The position numbers were made by a program, and so were the translations under genes. From NCBI GenBank assembly GCA_947476285.1, contig CANJPU010000057.1, positions 1-34,038 on the forward strand: DNA of 34,038 nucleotides, read 5' to 3'. The first letter of the stretch is position 1, and each line of letters starts with the position of its first letter. Positions 23,338 to 31,166 of this stretch are shown here, piece after piece. Under the pieces are notes generated by a model. That model was not told where the DNA came from and made no database searches. It saw nothing but the letters and a program-made list of their open reading frames with translations. Source of the DNA: Comamonadaceae bacterium. GTDB lineage: Bacteria > Pseudomonadota > Gammaproteobacteria > Burkholderiales > Burkholderiaceae_C.

Positions 23338-24457
23338 GCGATGCGCCCTCTTGTTCCGCGCGCCGATCGCGCAGTTGCTCGACCAGCCGGTCCGACCATT
23401 GCGTGACCCCGCCCAGGTTCACCGCCAGCAGGTTGGCGCGACGGTAGTAAAGGTGGCAGTCCAGGTCCCAGGTGAAACCCATGCCGCCGTGAATCTGGAT
23501 GTTTTCCTTGGCGCACTGGAAGAACGCCTGGCTCGCGCTCACCCGCGCGCTGGCTGCGGCTTCTGGCAATTGCCTGGCGTCATTGGTCAATGCCCAGGCG
23601 CCGTAATAGCAGTTCGATCGTGCCAGCACCGTGCTGACATACATGTCCACCAGCTTGTGCTTGATGGCTTGAAACGAGCCGATGGGCCGGCCAAAGGCGT
23701 AACGCTCCAGGGCATACTCGCGCCCCATCTCGATGGCACGCTGCGCACCACCAACTTGCTCGAAGGCGGTGAGCACCGCCGCCCGGTCCAGCGCGGTCAC
23801 CAGCGTCGGCCAGCCGTCGGCGGCCAGCAGTTGCGCGGGCGTGTCACTGAATTCAATCCTGGCCTGGCTGCGGGTCGGGTCTATCGATTGCAGCACCTTG
23901 CGCGTCACCCCTGGTGCATTGAGCTCCACCAGATAGAGCGAGATCGTATCGCCCGAGCGCGCGGGCACGATGGCCAGATCAGCCACATCGCCATCCTGCA
24001 CCGGCCACTTCACGCCGGTGAGCCGATCGCCGCGCGCCGTGGTGGTGACCGCATTGGGCGCGATGCGGCCCAGGCCTTCAGACAAAGCGACACAAGCGAT
24101 GGATGCGCCAGATGCCAGGCGGGGCAGGTATTTCAATTTCTGATCTTCGCTTGCCGCAGCCAGGATCAGCTCTGCTCCAAGACAGATGGACGAAGAGAAG
24201 GGAATCGGCGCAATCGCACGGCCCAGCTCTTCGGCCAACACGCACAGCTCAAGATAGCCCGCGCCGGTGCCGCCATAGGCTTGCGGGATGGCCGCGCCGA
24301 GAAAGCCCAGCTCACCCAGGGTGGCCCACAGCGCGCGGTGCATGGGGGCGCCTTCGTCAAGCAGTTTGCGCACCGTGGACGATGGGCATTGATCGGACAA
24401 GAGCTTGCGCGCTTCGTCCTTGAGCTGCAATTGGTCGGGGGAAAATTCGAAGTTCAT
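23327..24457 (-). CDS. Acyl-CoA dehydrogenase, smaller diverged subunit
   Basis: A 376-residue acyl-CoA dehydrogenase-fold protein. N-terminal FEFSPDQLQLKDEARKLL, IPQAYGGTGAGYLELCVLAE and C-terminal QIHGGMGFTWDLDCHLYYRR are characteristic. The central loop reads ALSEGLGRIAPNAVTTTARG, lacking the usual LTEPxAGSD motif, so flavin or substrate contacts are altered in this subunit. It overlaps the larger dehydrogenase by 11 bases. In known heteromeric pairs one subunit carries the weaker site, which fits this gene. The ATG at 24457 has only a weak ribosome binding site. Confidence 0.9.
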   Translation of the reverse strand: MNFEFSPDQLQLKDEARKLLSDQCPSSTVRKLLDEGAPMHRALWATLGELGFLGAAIPQAYGGTGAGYLELCVLAEELGRAIAPIPFSSSICLGAELILAAASEDQKLKYLPRLASGASIACVALSEGLGRIAPNAVTTTARGDRLTGVKWPVQDGDVADLAIVPARSGDTISLYLVELNAPGVTRKVLQSIDPTRSQARIEFSDTPAQLLAADGWPTLVTALDRAAVLTAFEQVGGAQRAIEMGREYALERYAFGRPIGSFQAIKHKLVDMYVSTVLARSNCYYGAWALTNDARQLPEAAASARVSASQAFFQCAKENIQIHGGMGFTWDLDCHLYYRRANLLAVNLGGVTQWSDRLVEQLRDRRAEQEGASHGL

Positions 24458-24492
24458 TGGGGCTCAGGAAGTCTGTGGAGGGAAACCCAGGC

Positions 24493-25365
24493 TCAGACCG
24501 GCGCCACTTCGCGCACGCCCGACCAGCGCAGCACCCGCGGCTCACTGCCGGCGTAGGGCGTGGCGCGGTGCATGGTCCAACTGTCGTCCCACATGACCAG
24601 GTCATCGGGCTGCCAGGCATGCGAATAGACAAAGCGCGGCTGCGTGGCGTGCTCGGTCAGCTCTTCGATCAATGCGCGTCCGGTCTCCACCGGCAAGCCC
24701 ACCACATGCGATGCGTGGCTTGCCAGGTAGAGCGACTTGGCGCCTGTGCGCGCGTTGGTGCGCACCAGCGGATGAATCACAGGCGGGCGAATCGTGGCCG
24801 CATCGGGTGTCCAGTCGGACATCTTCATGCCCATCTTGGAGCGCGAATAGAAAATGCTGTGCTCGACCTGCATATCCTCGATCTGCGCTTTTCGCTCGGT
24901 GCTGAGCGCAGCGTAAGCGGCACGCATGTCGGCGTATTCGGTGGGCGGCGGCGCTGCGGGCAGGCAACGTGCGGACAAAACGGTCAGGCGCATCGGCGGC
25001 TGCGCCTGCGAGCCGTCGGTGTGCCACAGCAAATTGGCGCGCAGGTACATGCCGCGCGCGCTGTGCGGGTCGATCTGGCTGCCGTCATCTTCCACGGTGG
25101 ACACATCGAAGAAATGCGGATGCGCGCTCTTGGCGGTCTTGAGTTCGGCCAACTGCACCAGCGAGGGCGGCCCGAAGTGCTCGATGAAGGCCTGCTGCTG
25201 ATCGTCGTTGATCGGCTGCCCTGAAAACACCAGCACGCCAAAGCGCGCCAGCGCGTCTTCAATGGCCTGCGCGGTTTGCAAGTCGATCCCCTCGCGCAGA
25301 TCGATCTGCCGCACCTGCGCGGCGAAGGAATATCCAATGGGGTGAATGTCAAGCTTCAAGATCAC
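24493..25365 (-). CDS. TauD/TfdA-family 2-oxoglutarate and Fe(II)-dependent dioxygenase
   Basis: A 290-residue dioxygenase. The iron facial triad is visible as His115 and Asp117 (NLLWHTDGSQ) and His266 (TMHRATPYAG). Arg277, eleven residues after the distal histidine, is positioned to bind 2-oxoglutarate. Family members hydroxylate a substrate carbon, often causing loss of sulfite, an aryloxy or an alkoxy group (taurine, 2,4-D and similar). The start is a GTG with AAGG very close upstream, so the exact start is uncertain. It lies 12 bases downstream of the 2-hydroxyacid dehydrogenase gene, so the two probably act in sequence on one substrate. Confidence 0.92.
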   Translation of the reverse strand: MILKLDIHPIGYSFAAQVRQIDLREGIDLQTAQAIEDALARFGVLVFSGQPINDDQQQAFIEHFGPPSLVQLAELKTAKSAHPHFFDVSTVEDDGSQIDPHSARGMYLRANLLWHTDGSQAQPPMRLTVLSARCLPAAPPPTEYADMRAAYAALSTERKAQIEDMQVEHSIFYSRSKMGMKMSDWTPDAATIRPPVIHPLVRTNARTGAKSLYLASHASHVVGLPVETGRALIEELTEHATQPRFVYSHAWQPDDLVMWDDSWTMHRATPYAGSEPRVLRWSGVREVAPV

Positions 25366-25377
25366 ACCTTCACAAAT

Positions 25378-26586
25378 TCACTGCAATGAAATCGATCTCG
25401 CCCTGCGGTCAGGCACCAAGGCTTGTGACTCGCACCACAGGATCTCGTGGTCCAGCTCGGCCACCGTGCTGCAGCCGCATTGGCCCATGACGCGCAAGGC
25501 CTCGCGCGCCAGGATGGACAGCGCATGCGCAGCGCCGGCCTGTCCCGCTGCGGCCACGCCCCACAGCGGCGCGCGCCCGACCATCACCGCGCGCGCGCCC
25601 AGCGCCAGCGCCTTGACCAGATCGCTGCCGCGCATGATGCCGCCATCCATCAACACCTGCAGACGGCTGCCCACGCAATCGACGATGTCAGGCAAGGCCA
25701 GCAGCGGCGCGATGGAGGAATCCAGGTTGCGTCCGCCATGGTTGGACACGATGATGCCGTCCGCGCCGTGCTCGGCCGCTGCCAGCGCATCCTTCGGATG
25801 CAATATGCCCTTGACCATCAATGGGCCCTGCCAGATCTTGCGCAGGTCGCGAAAGTCGTCCCACGAAAGTGAATCGTTCTTGGGCAGGGCACTGCCGCTG
25901 GCTGAGCCACCGGTAAGGGAACGCTCCAGTTCGCGCGGAAAATTCTCAAGGCGCGGCAAACCACCTGTGAGCATGTAGCGCAGCACCACGGTAATCAGCC
26001 AGCGGCTGTGGAGGGCCAGGTCCAGTGCGTTGCGGCGATTGACGCTAAAGGGCAGGGTAAAGCCATTGCGCGTATTGCATTCGCGATTGGGCGCGACCAC
26101 CGTGTCCACCGTGACCACCAGCGCCTCGAAGCCCGCATCCTGCGCACGCTTGACCAGCTGATGCGACATGGATTTGTCCGGCCACATATAGAGCTGAAAC
26201 CACAAGCGGCCAGGTGCCTGCGCAGCGATGCGCTCCAAAGATGTGAGCGATGCGGTCGACAAGGTGAACGGTATGCCGGCACTGGCAGCGGCCTTTGCCA
26301 GCGCCAGCTCACCCTGATGCCACATAAGCCCGGCCGCCCCAGTGGGCGCCACCACCATCGGCATGGCCAGCGGCTTGCCAAAAAGCTCGCTGCCCATGCT
26401 GCGCGTGGATACGTTCTTGAGCACGCGCGGACGCAGCTTGTACTTGCCATAGGCGGCTCGGTTGGAGACGATGGCGTCGTCATCCTCGGAGCCTCGGTCT
26501 ATGTATTCAAAAAATCCCCGAGGCAACCGGCCCTTGGCCAGTTGGCGCAGATCGGCGATGTTGAGCGCTCTTTGCTCTATCTTCAC
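25378..26586 (-). CDS. FMN-dependent 2-hydroxyacid dehydrogenase (lactate/mandelate dehydrogenase family)
   Basis: A 402-residue flavoprotein of the LldD/MdlB family. It opens KIEQRALNIADLRQLAKGRL, then PRGFFEYIDRG with Tyr28. Other hallmarks are MVVAPTGAAGLMWHQGE, RLWFQLYMWPDKS, VVTVDTVVAPNRECNTRNGF and the catalytic VSNHGGRNLD with His283 and Arg286. It oxidises an (S)-2-hydroxyacid to the 2-oxoacid, passing electrons to the respiratory chain or oxygen. I place the start at the GTG at 26586, which overlaps the stop of the broken Bug gene (GTGA); the longer frame upstream is a shadow. Translation may depend on coupling to that remnant gene. Confidence 0.9.
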   Translation of the reverse strand: MKIEQRALNIADLRQLAKGRLPRGFFEYIDRGSEDDDAIVSNRAAYGKYKLRPRVLKNVSTRSMGSELFGKPLAMPMVVAPTGAAGLMWHQGELALAKAAASAGIPFTLSTASLTSLERIAAQAPGRLWFQLYMWPDKSMSHQLVKRAQDAGFEALVVTVDTVVAPNRECNTRNGFTLPFSVNRRNALDLALHSRWLITVVLRYMLTGGLPRLENFPRELERSLTGGSASGSALPKNDSLSWDDFRDLRKIWQGPLMVKGILHPKDALAAAEHGADGIIVSNHGGRNLDSSIAPLLALPDIVDCVGSRLQVLMDGGIMRGSDLVKALALGARAVMVGRAPLWGVAAAGQAGAAHALSILAREALRVMGQCGCSTVAELDHEILWCESQALVPDRRARSISLQ

Positions 26587-26900
26587 TTGGTGGCCACGCC
26601 GGGCGATCCGTAGTTGAGTTGGCCGGGCCGGGCCTTGGCTGCTGCGATCAGGTCTTGCAGCGTCTTGATGTCGCTCGATGCGCTGACGAAGATGACCACT
26701 GGCACGCTGCCCAGCCAGGCCGTCATCTTCTCTGCCATGACGCGGGCCGCGGTATCCATTGCGCCCGCCCCGGCCGGATAAGGGTTGATCAGCTTGACCG
26801 GCCGATCGGGATAGTCGGCCCATGCGAAGCAGAAGGGGGCGATCAGCATCGCCGAGAAAACCATCCGCGACATCGCGCGCAGGCGAGCGCATGTACTCAT
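26583..26900 (-). pseudogene. Remnant of a Bug-family receptor gene, internally deleted and truncated
   Basis: A 105-residue frame from the ATG at 26900, with AGGAGA upstream. It begins like a Bug receptor: a hydrophobic signal-like segment to about residue 28, then YPDRPVKLINPYPAGAGAMD and MTAWLGSVPVVI. It then jumps straight to SDIKTLQDLIAAAKARPGQL, NYGSPG, skipping roughly 70 residues expected between these blocks (VENRPGAGG to the middle domain), and stops. Normal Bug receptors have about 320 residues. The deletion kept the frame. The stop overlaps the GTG of the 2-hydroxyacid dehydrogenase, so the remnant may survive as a leader that couples translation. It cannot bind a ligand as a full receptor. 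Confidence 0.75.
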
Positions 26901-27022
26901 TGTGTGTCTCCTGAAATTCTGGCCTAAGCGCATGACAGGGCTATGCCCGACATGATAGGGGCGACGCGCGCAGCGCGTGATCGCGATTGACGATGGGAAG
27001 GCATAAGCAATACTTTGCGGCG

Positions 27023-28021
27023 TCAGACCGTGGCCACCGGTGTGACCGGCGAGCCCACAGCACCGGTCAGCCGCAGCGGCGGCGCGGTGAGTAAAAAGCG
27101 GTAACGGCCATTCGCCGCAAGCCATTGGGCCAGGGGCGTGAGATGCCACAGCTCCCCCAGGTGTACCCCGATCTTGAACAGGCAATGTTCATGCAAGGGC
27201 ATCAGCGGGCCGCTGTAGCCAAGGGCGGGCTTGTCTGCGCGCCCTTCCACCGCGACGTTGTCCGACACCAGCACTGACAACCCGCTGTCGGTGATCCACT
27301 GCAGCAAGGCGCTGTCATGCCCATCCAGCCAGGCGCCCGTGCGCGCCAGTTCCACCGGGTCACGCAGGCCCTGCAGCAGCCGATCGGCAAAGCCGGTGTG
27401 CAGGCAGACCATGTCGCCCACTTCGATCTGCACGCGGTCGGCGCGCAGCACCGCCATCAGCTTGTCATAGCCCACTGCGGTGGGTGCATCGCCAAAATGC
27501 CGGCGCAGATCGATCATCACACCACGCCCCTGCACCGCACTGACGGCCATGTGCTGCAGACCCAGCGGCGAGCCACCCACCTCCCGCGCCGCGCCAAAGC
27601 CGTTGTAGTAGCGCACCTCGGGCTGGCCATCGCCATCGGCATCGAACATCGCGCCGGCATGGCACAGCGAATCCCATTGCGTAGAAAACTGCGTGTACAA
27701 GGTGACGCGGTCATCGCAGATCACGTCGGTCAAACCTGGATGCAGCTCGCAGGCGCACAGATTGAACTTGAGCCTGCCTTCGCGCTCGACCGCAGCCAAA
27801 CGCGGCGGCAGGCGGGTGGGGTTCAGGCCCGGCCCGACATCGAGAGGAAGGGACAGGCAGAACACTTCTCCCTCCACCGCCTCTTGCAAGGCAGCCCGCC
27901 TGCGCACCGAGTCAATCAGATTGAGCCGCCCAATGCGGTCATCGTCGCCAAACTCACCCCAGTTGGATCCGGGGGGGCGGTGGCGCCAGCGGGTGGGATG
28001 GGTGGGTGTTGGTTGCGGCAT
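27023..28021 (-). CDS. Cyclase-family metal-dependent hydrolase (kynurenine formamidase-like fold)
   Basis: A 332-residue protein of the cyclase family (PF04199 type), in the longer subgroup. Characteristic parts are GSNWGEFGDDDRIGRLNLI near the N-terminus, the metal-site segment TQFSTQWDSLCHAG, YYNGFGAAREVGGSPLGLQH, GRGVMIDLRR and VSDNVAVEG. Related enzymes hydrolyse amides or cyclic imides/lactones with a divalent metal. I use the ATG at 28021; a TTG at 28048 in the same frame, directly after the antitoxin stop, would add nine residues. It precedes the broken Bug gene by 122 bases and may head the catabolic operon. The substrate is unknown. Confidence 0.87.
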   Translation of the reverse strand: MPQPTPTHPTRWRHRPPGSNWGEFGDDDRIGRLNLIDSVRRRAALQEAVEGEVFCLSLPLDVGPGLNPTRLPPRLAAVEREGRLKFNLCACELHPGLTDVICDDRVTLYTQFSTQWDSLCHAGAMFDADGDGQPEVRYYNGFGAAREVGGSPLGLQHMAVSAVQGRGVMIDLRRHFGDAPTAVGYDKLMAVLRADRVQIEVGDMVCLHTGFADRLLQGLRDPVELARTGAWLDGHDSALLQWITDSGLSVLVSDNVAVEGRADKPALGYSGPLMPLHEHCLFKIGVHLGELWHLTPLAQWLAANGRYRFLLTAPPLRLTGAVGSPVTPVATV

Positions 28022-28048
28022 GGCGCTGCTGGGGAGTGGATGAGCCAA

Positions 28049-28294
28049 TCAGCTCTTGGGCAGTTCGTCCCCAGCCGCAGCCATCGTGTCTGGCACCAAA
28101 GTCATAAACCGATCAAAGGCGCCCCGGCTGCTCTTGGCAGCTTCGGACTTCAAGTAGTCCAAGGTCATGACCGAAGCCATTTTTTCTGACACTGCAGCGG
28201 CAATAAACTGATTCACTGAAATCTCGTCGCGCAGGGCCAATTCCCGCACTTTTTGATGCACAGAATTTGGCAGTCTTACGGTCAATGCGGTCAT
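28049..28294 (-). CDS. Ribbon-helix-helix antitoxin (HicB/Arc-like)
   Basis: An 81-residue protein. The first 50 residues (TALTVRLPNSVHQKVRELAL, then ISVNQFIAAAVSEKMA) fit a ribbon-helix-helix DNA-binding fold: an initial beta strand with LTVRLP followed by two helices. The C-terminal tail (YLKSEAAKSSRGAFDRFMTL) is where such antitoxins wrap their toxin. Its start overlaps the PIN toxin stop by four bases, so the toxin is translated first. It would neutralise the PIN RNase and repress the pair. Confidence 0.85.
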   Translation of the reverse strand: MTALTVRLPNSVHQKVRELALRDEISVNQFIAAAVSEKMASVMTLDYLKSEAAKSSRGAFDRFMTLVPDTMAAAGDELPKS

Positions 28295-28713
28295 GATTTG
28301 CTCCTCAGAAAAGTCAAGAATTCTGCCGGTGTGATGGCATTCACTTTCAGCTCCGTGGCGCGCTTAAAGTCTTTCACATTGTGTGTGACGATGTACCGGC
28401 TACCAGACGCCACAGCGCACTCCAAAACCATGTCGTCATCAGGATCACTCAAGAACGGACGCCACAAGAAATGCACGTCTTGCAAATGTGCAATCGAAGC
28501 CAGGTAGCGCAAGAAACCGTTCGCGGCATCGGCATTGGCTCCGGGGGGCAAGTGCTCCGGTCTGGTCAAGACCGACTGCCACTCCGTGTACAGGGCAACC
28601 GTCAGGGCAATTTCAAACTGGCTGCTCGGTAGCATGGACAGCAAGTGAAAGCTGGCGCCATTGCGGGAGCGAGCTGCGGCCACGAGTACTGACGTGTCAA
28701 GAATTACGCGCAA
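28291..28713 (-). CDS. PIN-domain toxin RNase
   Basis: A 140-residue PIN-domain protein. The acidic active site is visible: Asp6 in MRVILDTSVLVAA, Glu44 in ALYTEWQSVL, the acidic cluster Asp90-Asp94 in DPDDDMVLECA, and Asp115 in IVTHNVKDF. These coordinate Mg2+ for RNA cleavage. The start is a TTG at 28713 without an obvious ribosome binding site, chosen because the conserved first strand begins there; weak initiation would suit a toxin. It belongs to the group of PIN proteins annotated as toxin components with ribbon-helix-helix partners and is followed directly by its antitoxin. The RNA target is unknown. Confidence 0.88.
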   Translation of the reverse strand: MRVILDTSVLVAAARSRNGASFHLLSMLPSSQFEIALTVALYTEWQSVLTRPEHLPPGANADAANGFLRYLASIAHLQDVHFLWRPFLSDPDDDMVLECAVASGSRYIVTHNVKDFKRATELKVNAITPAEFLTFLRSKS

Positions 28714-28919
28714 AGTAGTTGCACCCGTGATATTGTTGGTTGTCCAGGCATAACCAAATTTTACGCCATTCTTGCGGCGAACGCATTTGCAACCGAAAAA
28801 CTCCGAGACTGCCTATTTCAAAATCAGTCCGCCAGAATTGCCGATTTGATCGGCTCTTAGCCATTCCTTTCTTGACGCTGCCTGCTTTAAAACAGCAGCT
28901 TCAAACAACAAAACCAAAC

Positions 28920-29765
28920 CTACAAAACCAGCATCTCCCCCACCTCCCGAGCACACTCCCTGAGCTGCTTGGCAATCAGTGTGCTGCGATTGCCCTCCAT
29001 CAGACTGGACACCCCCACCGCCACCAGCGTATGGGTGAGGTGCTCCGCCCGGTCGAGCACCGGCGCGGCAACGATGGTCACGCCGGGGATGTAGTTGCCC
29101 TTGTCGATGCTGTAGCCCTTTTGCCGCACGGCTTCCAGGTCTTTGCGCCAGGCGGCCACATCAGGCGCCTGGCCCCAGCGCACGCCTCGAAAGCGCTTTT
29201 CGATATCGCGCCACGGCAGCTCTGAATAAGCGGCGGCCAATCTACCAGTGGCGCTCACCAGTGCAGGGAAGCGGCTGCCCACATCCACTTGCAGCCGAAA
29301 CGGCGATTTGGATTTGGACAGGGCAAGCACGGTCATGTGGTCCAGGCCGCTCACTTCCACGCCAATGGCGGTGACATCCCACTGCGCGGCAAGTTGGTCA
29401 AGCATGGGCTGCACCGCACTGGGGAAATTGAGGCGATCCAACACGCCGCGTGCCAGCGGCAGCATGCCCAAGCCCACGCTGTAGCGCTTGGTGATCGGGT
29501 CCACCCGCAGCAACTCCTCATGCACCAGCACACGCAAAATATGCAGGCAGGTACTGGGAACGAGCTCAAGCTCCTGGGCAATGGCCTTGACACCCATGGC
29601 CTCAGGCGCGCGGCTGAGCAGACGCAGGATCGCAACCGCACGCGAGACCGCAGGCACCGGGCGCAGCCGCCGAGATGGCGCAGCCGCAGCGGCGGGTAGC
29701 TGGCCTTCAGTGTTCTCACTGAGCTTGGTTTTCTTCGAAGGTCGCACAATGGGCATATTCTTCAT
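28920..29765 (-). CDS. IclR-family transcriptional regulator
   Basis: A 281-residue IclR regulator. A basic N-terminus is followed by the winged helix-turn-helix at about residues 58-87 (MGVKAIAQELELVPSTCLHI, then LRVLVHEELL) and an effector domain from about residue 105, with VDVGSRFPALVSATGRLAAA and NYIPGVTIVAAPV. It is divergent from the CoA-transferase, TPP enzyme and aldolase genes and separated from them by 186 bases that contain overlapping promoter-like sites, the usual layout for IclR control. The start ATG has no strong ribosome binding site; a second ATG three codons on is possible. Confidence 0.92.
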   Translation of the reverse strand: MKNMPIVRPSKKTKLSENTEGQLPAAAAAPSRRLRPVPAVSRAVAILRLLSRAPEAMGVKAIAQELELVPSTCLHILRVLVHEELLRVDPITKRYSVGLGMLPLARGVLDRLNFPSAVQPMLDQLAAQWDVTAIGVEVSGLDHMTVLALSKSKSPFRLQVDVGSRFPALVSATGRLAAAYSELPWRDIEKRFRGVRWGQAPDVAAWRKDLEAVRQKGYSIDKGNYIPGVTIVAAPVLDRAEHLTHTLVAVGVSSLMEGNRSTLIAKQLRECAREVGEMLVL

Positions 29766-29786
29766 CGTTTGATGTGGAGGATTTAA

Positions 29787-29842
29787 TTGTATATGTACAA
29801 ACTGTTTTGCTCATTGACAAATATCGGCGGCTCACCAACAAT
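29787..29842. promoter_or_regulatory. Divergent promoter region with a palindrome between iclR and the CoA-transferase gene
   Basis: TTGTA-TATG-TACAA at 29787-29800 is a palindrome suited to a dimeric regulator. On the plus strand TTGACA (29814-29819) with AACAAT 17 bases on (29837-29842) is a candidate promoter for the CoA-transferase operon. On the minus strand TTGTCA (29820-29815) with TACATA 17 bases on is a weaker candidate for iclR. The two -35 boxes overlap, so the promoters may exclude each other. Confidence 0.45.
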
Positions 29843-29951
29843 CCCCGCTGGCAGGAAACTTGAAAGCAGACAGTGATCCCAACCGACAACAAGCGGTGCG
29901 CCGCCCGCTGGCCAGACGCACCCATGTTCAAGCTGTTGGGAGGGCACTGAC

Positions 29952-31151
29952 GTGGCTGGCGCACCATCCTTGAAGGGCCTGCGCGTGCTGGACCTCTCCC
30001 GTGTGCTGGCGGGGCCGCTGTGCGGGCAGATGCTGTCCGACCACGGCGCCGAAGTCATCAAGGTCGAATCGCCCACTGGCGACGAAACCCGTATGCTCGG
30101 CCCGCCCTTCGATTCGCAAGGCGCCGCCGCCTATTTCGGATCAGTCAACCGCGGCAAGCGCAGCATCAGCCTAGACCTGACCCAGGAGCAAGGCCGTGAA
30201 GTGCTGCACCGCCTGATTGCCGGCAGCGATGTGCTGATAGAGAACTTCATGGCCGGCACCATGGAGCGCTGGGGACTTTCCTACGAAACAGTGCTGGCCG
30301 AAAAATACCCCAGCCTCATTTACTGCCAGATATCGGGCTTCGGTAGCGACGGGCCGTTGGGCGGGCTACCGGGCTACGACGCAGTGCTGCAGGCCATGTG
30401 CGGTCTCATGAGCATCAACGGCACACCCGATTCGGGCACCACGCGCCTGGGCGTGCCGGTGGTGGACCATCTCACCGCCTACACCTCGCTGGTCGGCATT
30501 CTCATGGCCTTGCATGTGCGCAGCACCACCGGCCGTGGCCAGAAGGTGGAAACCGCCTTGTTCGACAGTGCCCTCAGCCTGCTGGTGCCGCATGCCGCCA
30601 ACTGGCTTTGGTCAGGCAAGACCCCGGGCCTCATGGGCAGCGCCCATCCCAACATCTCGCCCTACGACAAGTACAGTGCGGCCGACGGCGAAGTGTTCCT
30701 GGGCCTGCTCACTGACGGCCAGTTCCGCAAGTTCTGCCAGTTCGTCGGTCGCCCCGAGCTGGCCACCGATGCGCGCTTTGCCAGCAATGCGCAGCGGGTG
30801 CAGCACCGCGACGAACTGCGCGAGCAAATCGACACCGCACTGGCCGGACGTCAGCGCGAAGAATTGTGCGAGGCCTTGATGCAGATCGGTGTGCCTGCGG
30901 GTCCGGTCAACACAGTCGAGCAAGCGCTGTCGCAGCCGCATGCCAAGCACCGCCGCATGGTGCTGGAAGGCAAGAACTACCGGGGCCTGGGCCCCACGGT
31001 GAATCTCTCGGCTACACCGCCAAGCCCCCGCCCCGGCATTCCCGCGCTGTCGGGCGATGCGGACGAAGTGCTCGCCGAAATCGGCATGAGCCAAGAGGAA
31101 ATCGCGCAACTGCGCGCCGCTGGCGTGCTGATGGCACGATCCACACACTGA
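29952..31151 (+). CDS. CaiB/BaiF-family CoA-transferase
   Basis: A 399-residue family III CoA-transferase. It begins SLKGLRVLDLSRVLAGPLCG, continues HGAEVIKVESPTGDETRMLG and DVLIENFMAGTMERWGLSYE, and has the putative catalytic aspartate at Asp172 (LGVPVVDHLTAY). A GISPYDKY-like block (NISPYDKYSAADGEVFLGLL) and VPAGPVNTVEQALSQP are also typical. The start is a GTG with GGGAGG about seven bases upstream. It is the first gene of the plus-strand operon opposite the IclR regulator, followed after 15 bases by the TPP enzyme. Together they recall formyl-CoA:oxalate CoA-transferase with oxalyl-CoA decarboxylase, but I cannot establish that substrate. Confidence 0.92.
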   Translation: MAGAPSLKGLRVLDLSRVLAGPLCGQMLSDHGAEVIKVESPTGDETRMLGPPFDSQGAAAYFGSVNRGKRSISLDLTQEQGREVLHRLIAGSDVLIENFMAGTMERWGLSYETVLAEKYPSLIYCQISGFGSDGPLGGLPGYDAVLQAMCGLMSINGTPDSGTTRLGVPVVDHLTAYTSLVGILMALHVRSTTGRGQKVETALFDSALSLLVPHAANWLWSGKTPGLMGSAHPNISPYDKYSAADGEVFLGLLTDGQFRKFCQFVGRPELATDARFASNAQRVQHRDELREQIDTALAGRQREELCEALMQIGVPAGPVNTVEQALSQPHAKHRRMVLEGKNYRGLGPTVNLSATPPSPRPGIPALSGDADEVLAEIGMSQEEIAQLRAAGVLMARSTH

Positions 31152-31166
31152 TTCAGGAGACGCCCC

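Noticed and set aside
26964..26978. GC-rich hairpin (ACGCGC/GCGCGT) between the cyclase gene and the broken Bug gene as a terminator
   Set aside because: The stem is only 6 bp, no T-run follows on either strand, and it could equally be chance in high-GC sequence.
28880..28910. Hairpin CTGCT/AGCAG downstream of the second iclR gene as a terminator
   Set aside because: The stem is 5 bp with a 7-base loop and no T-run follows in the direction of transcription.
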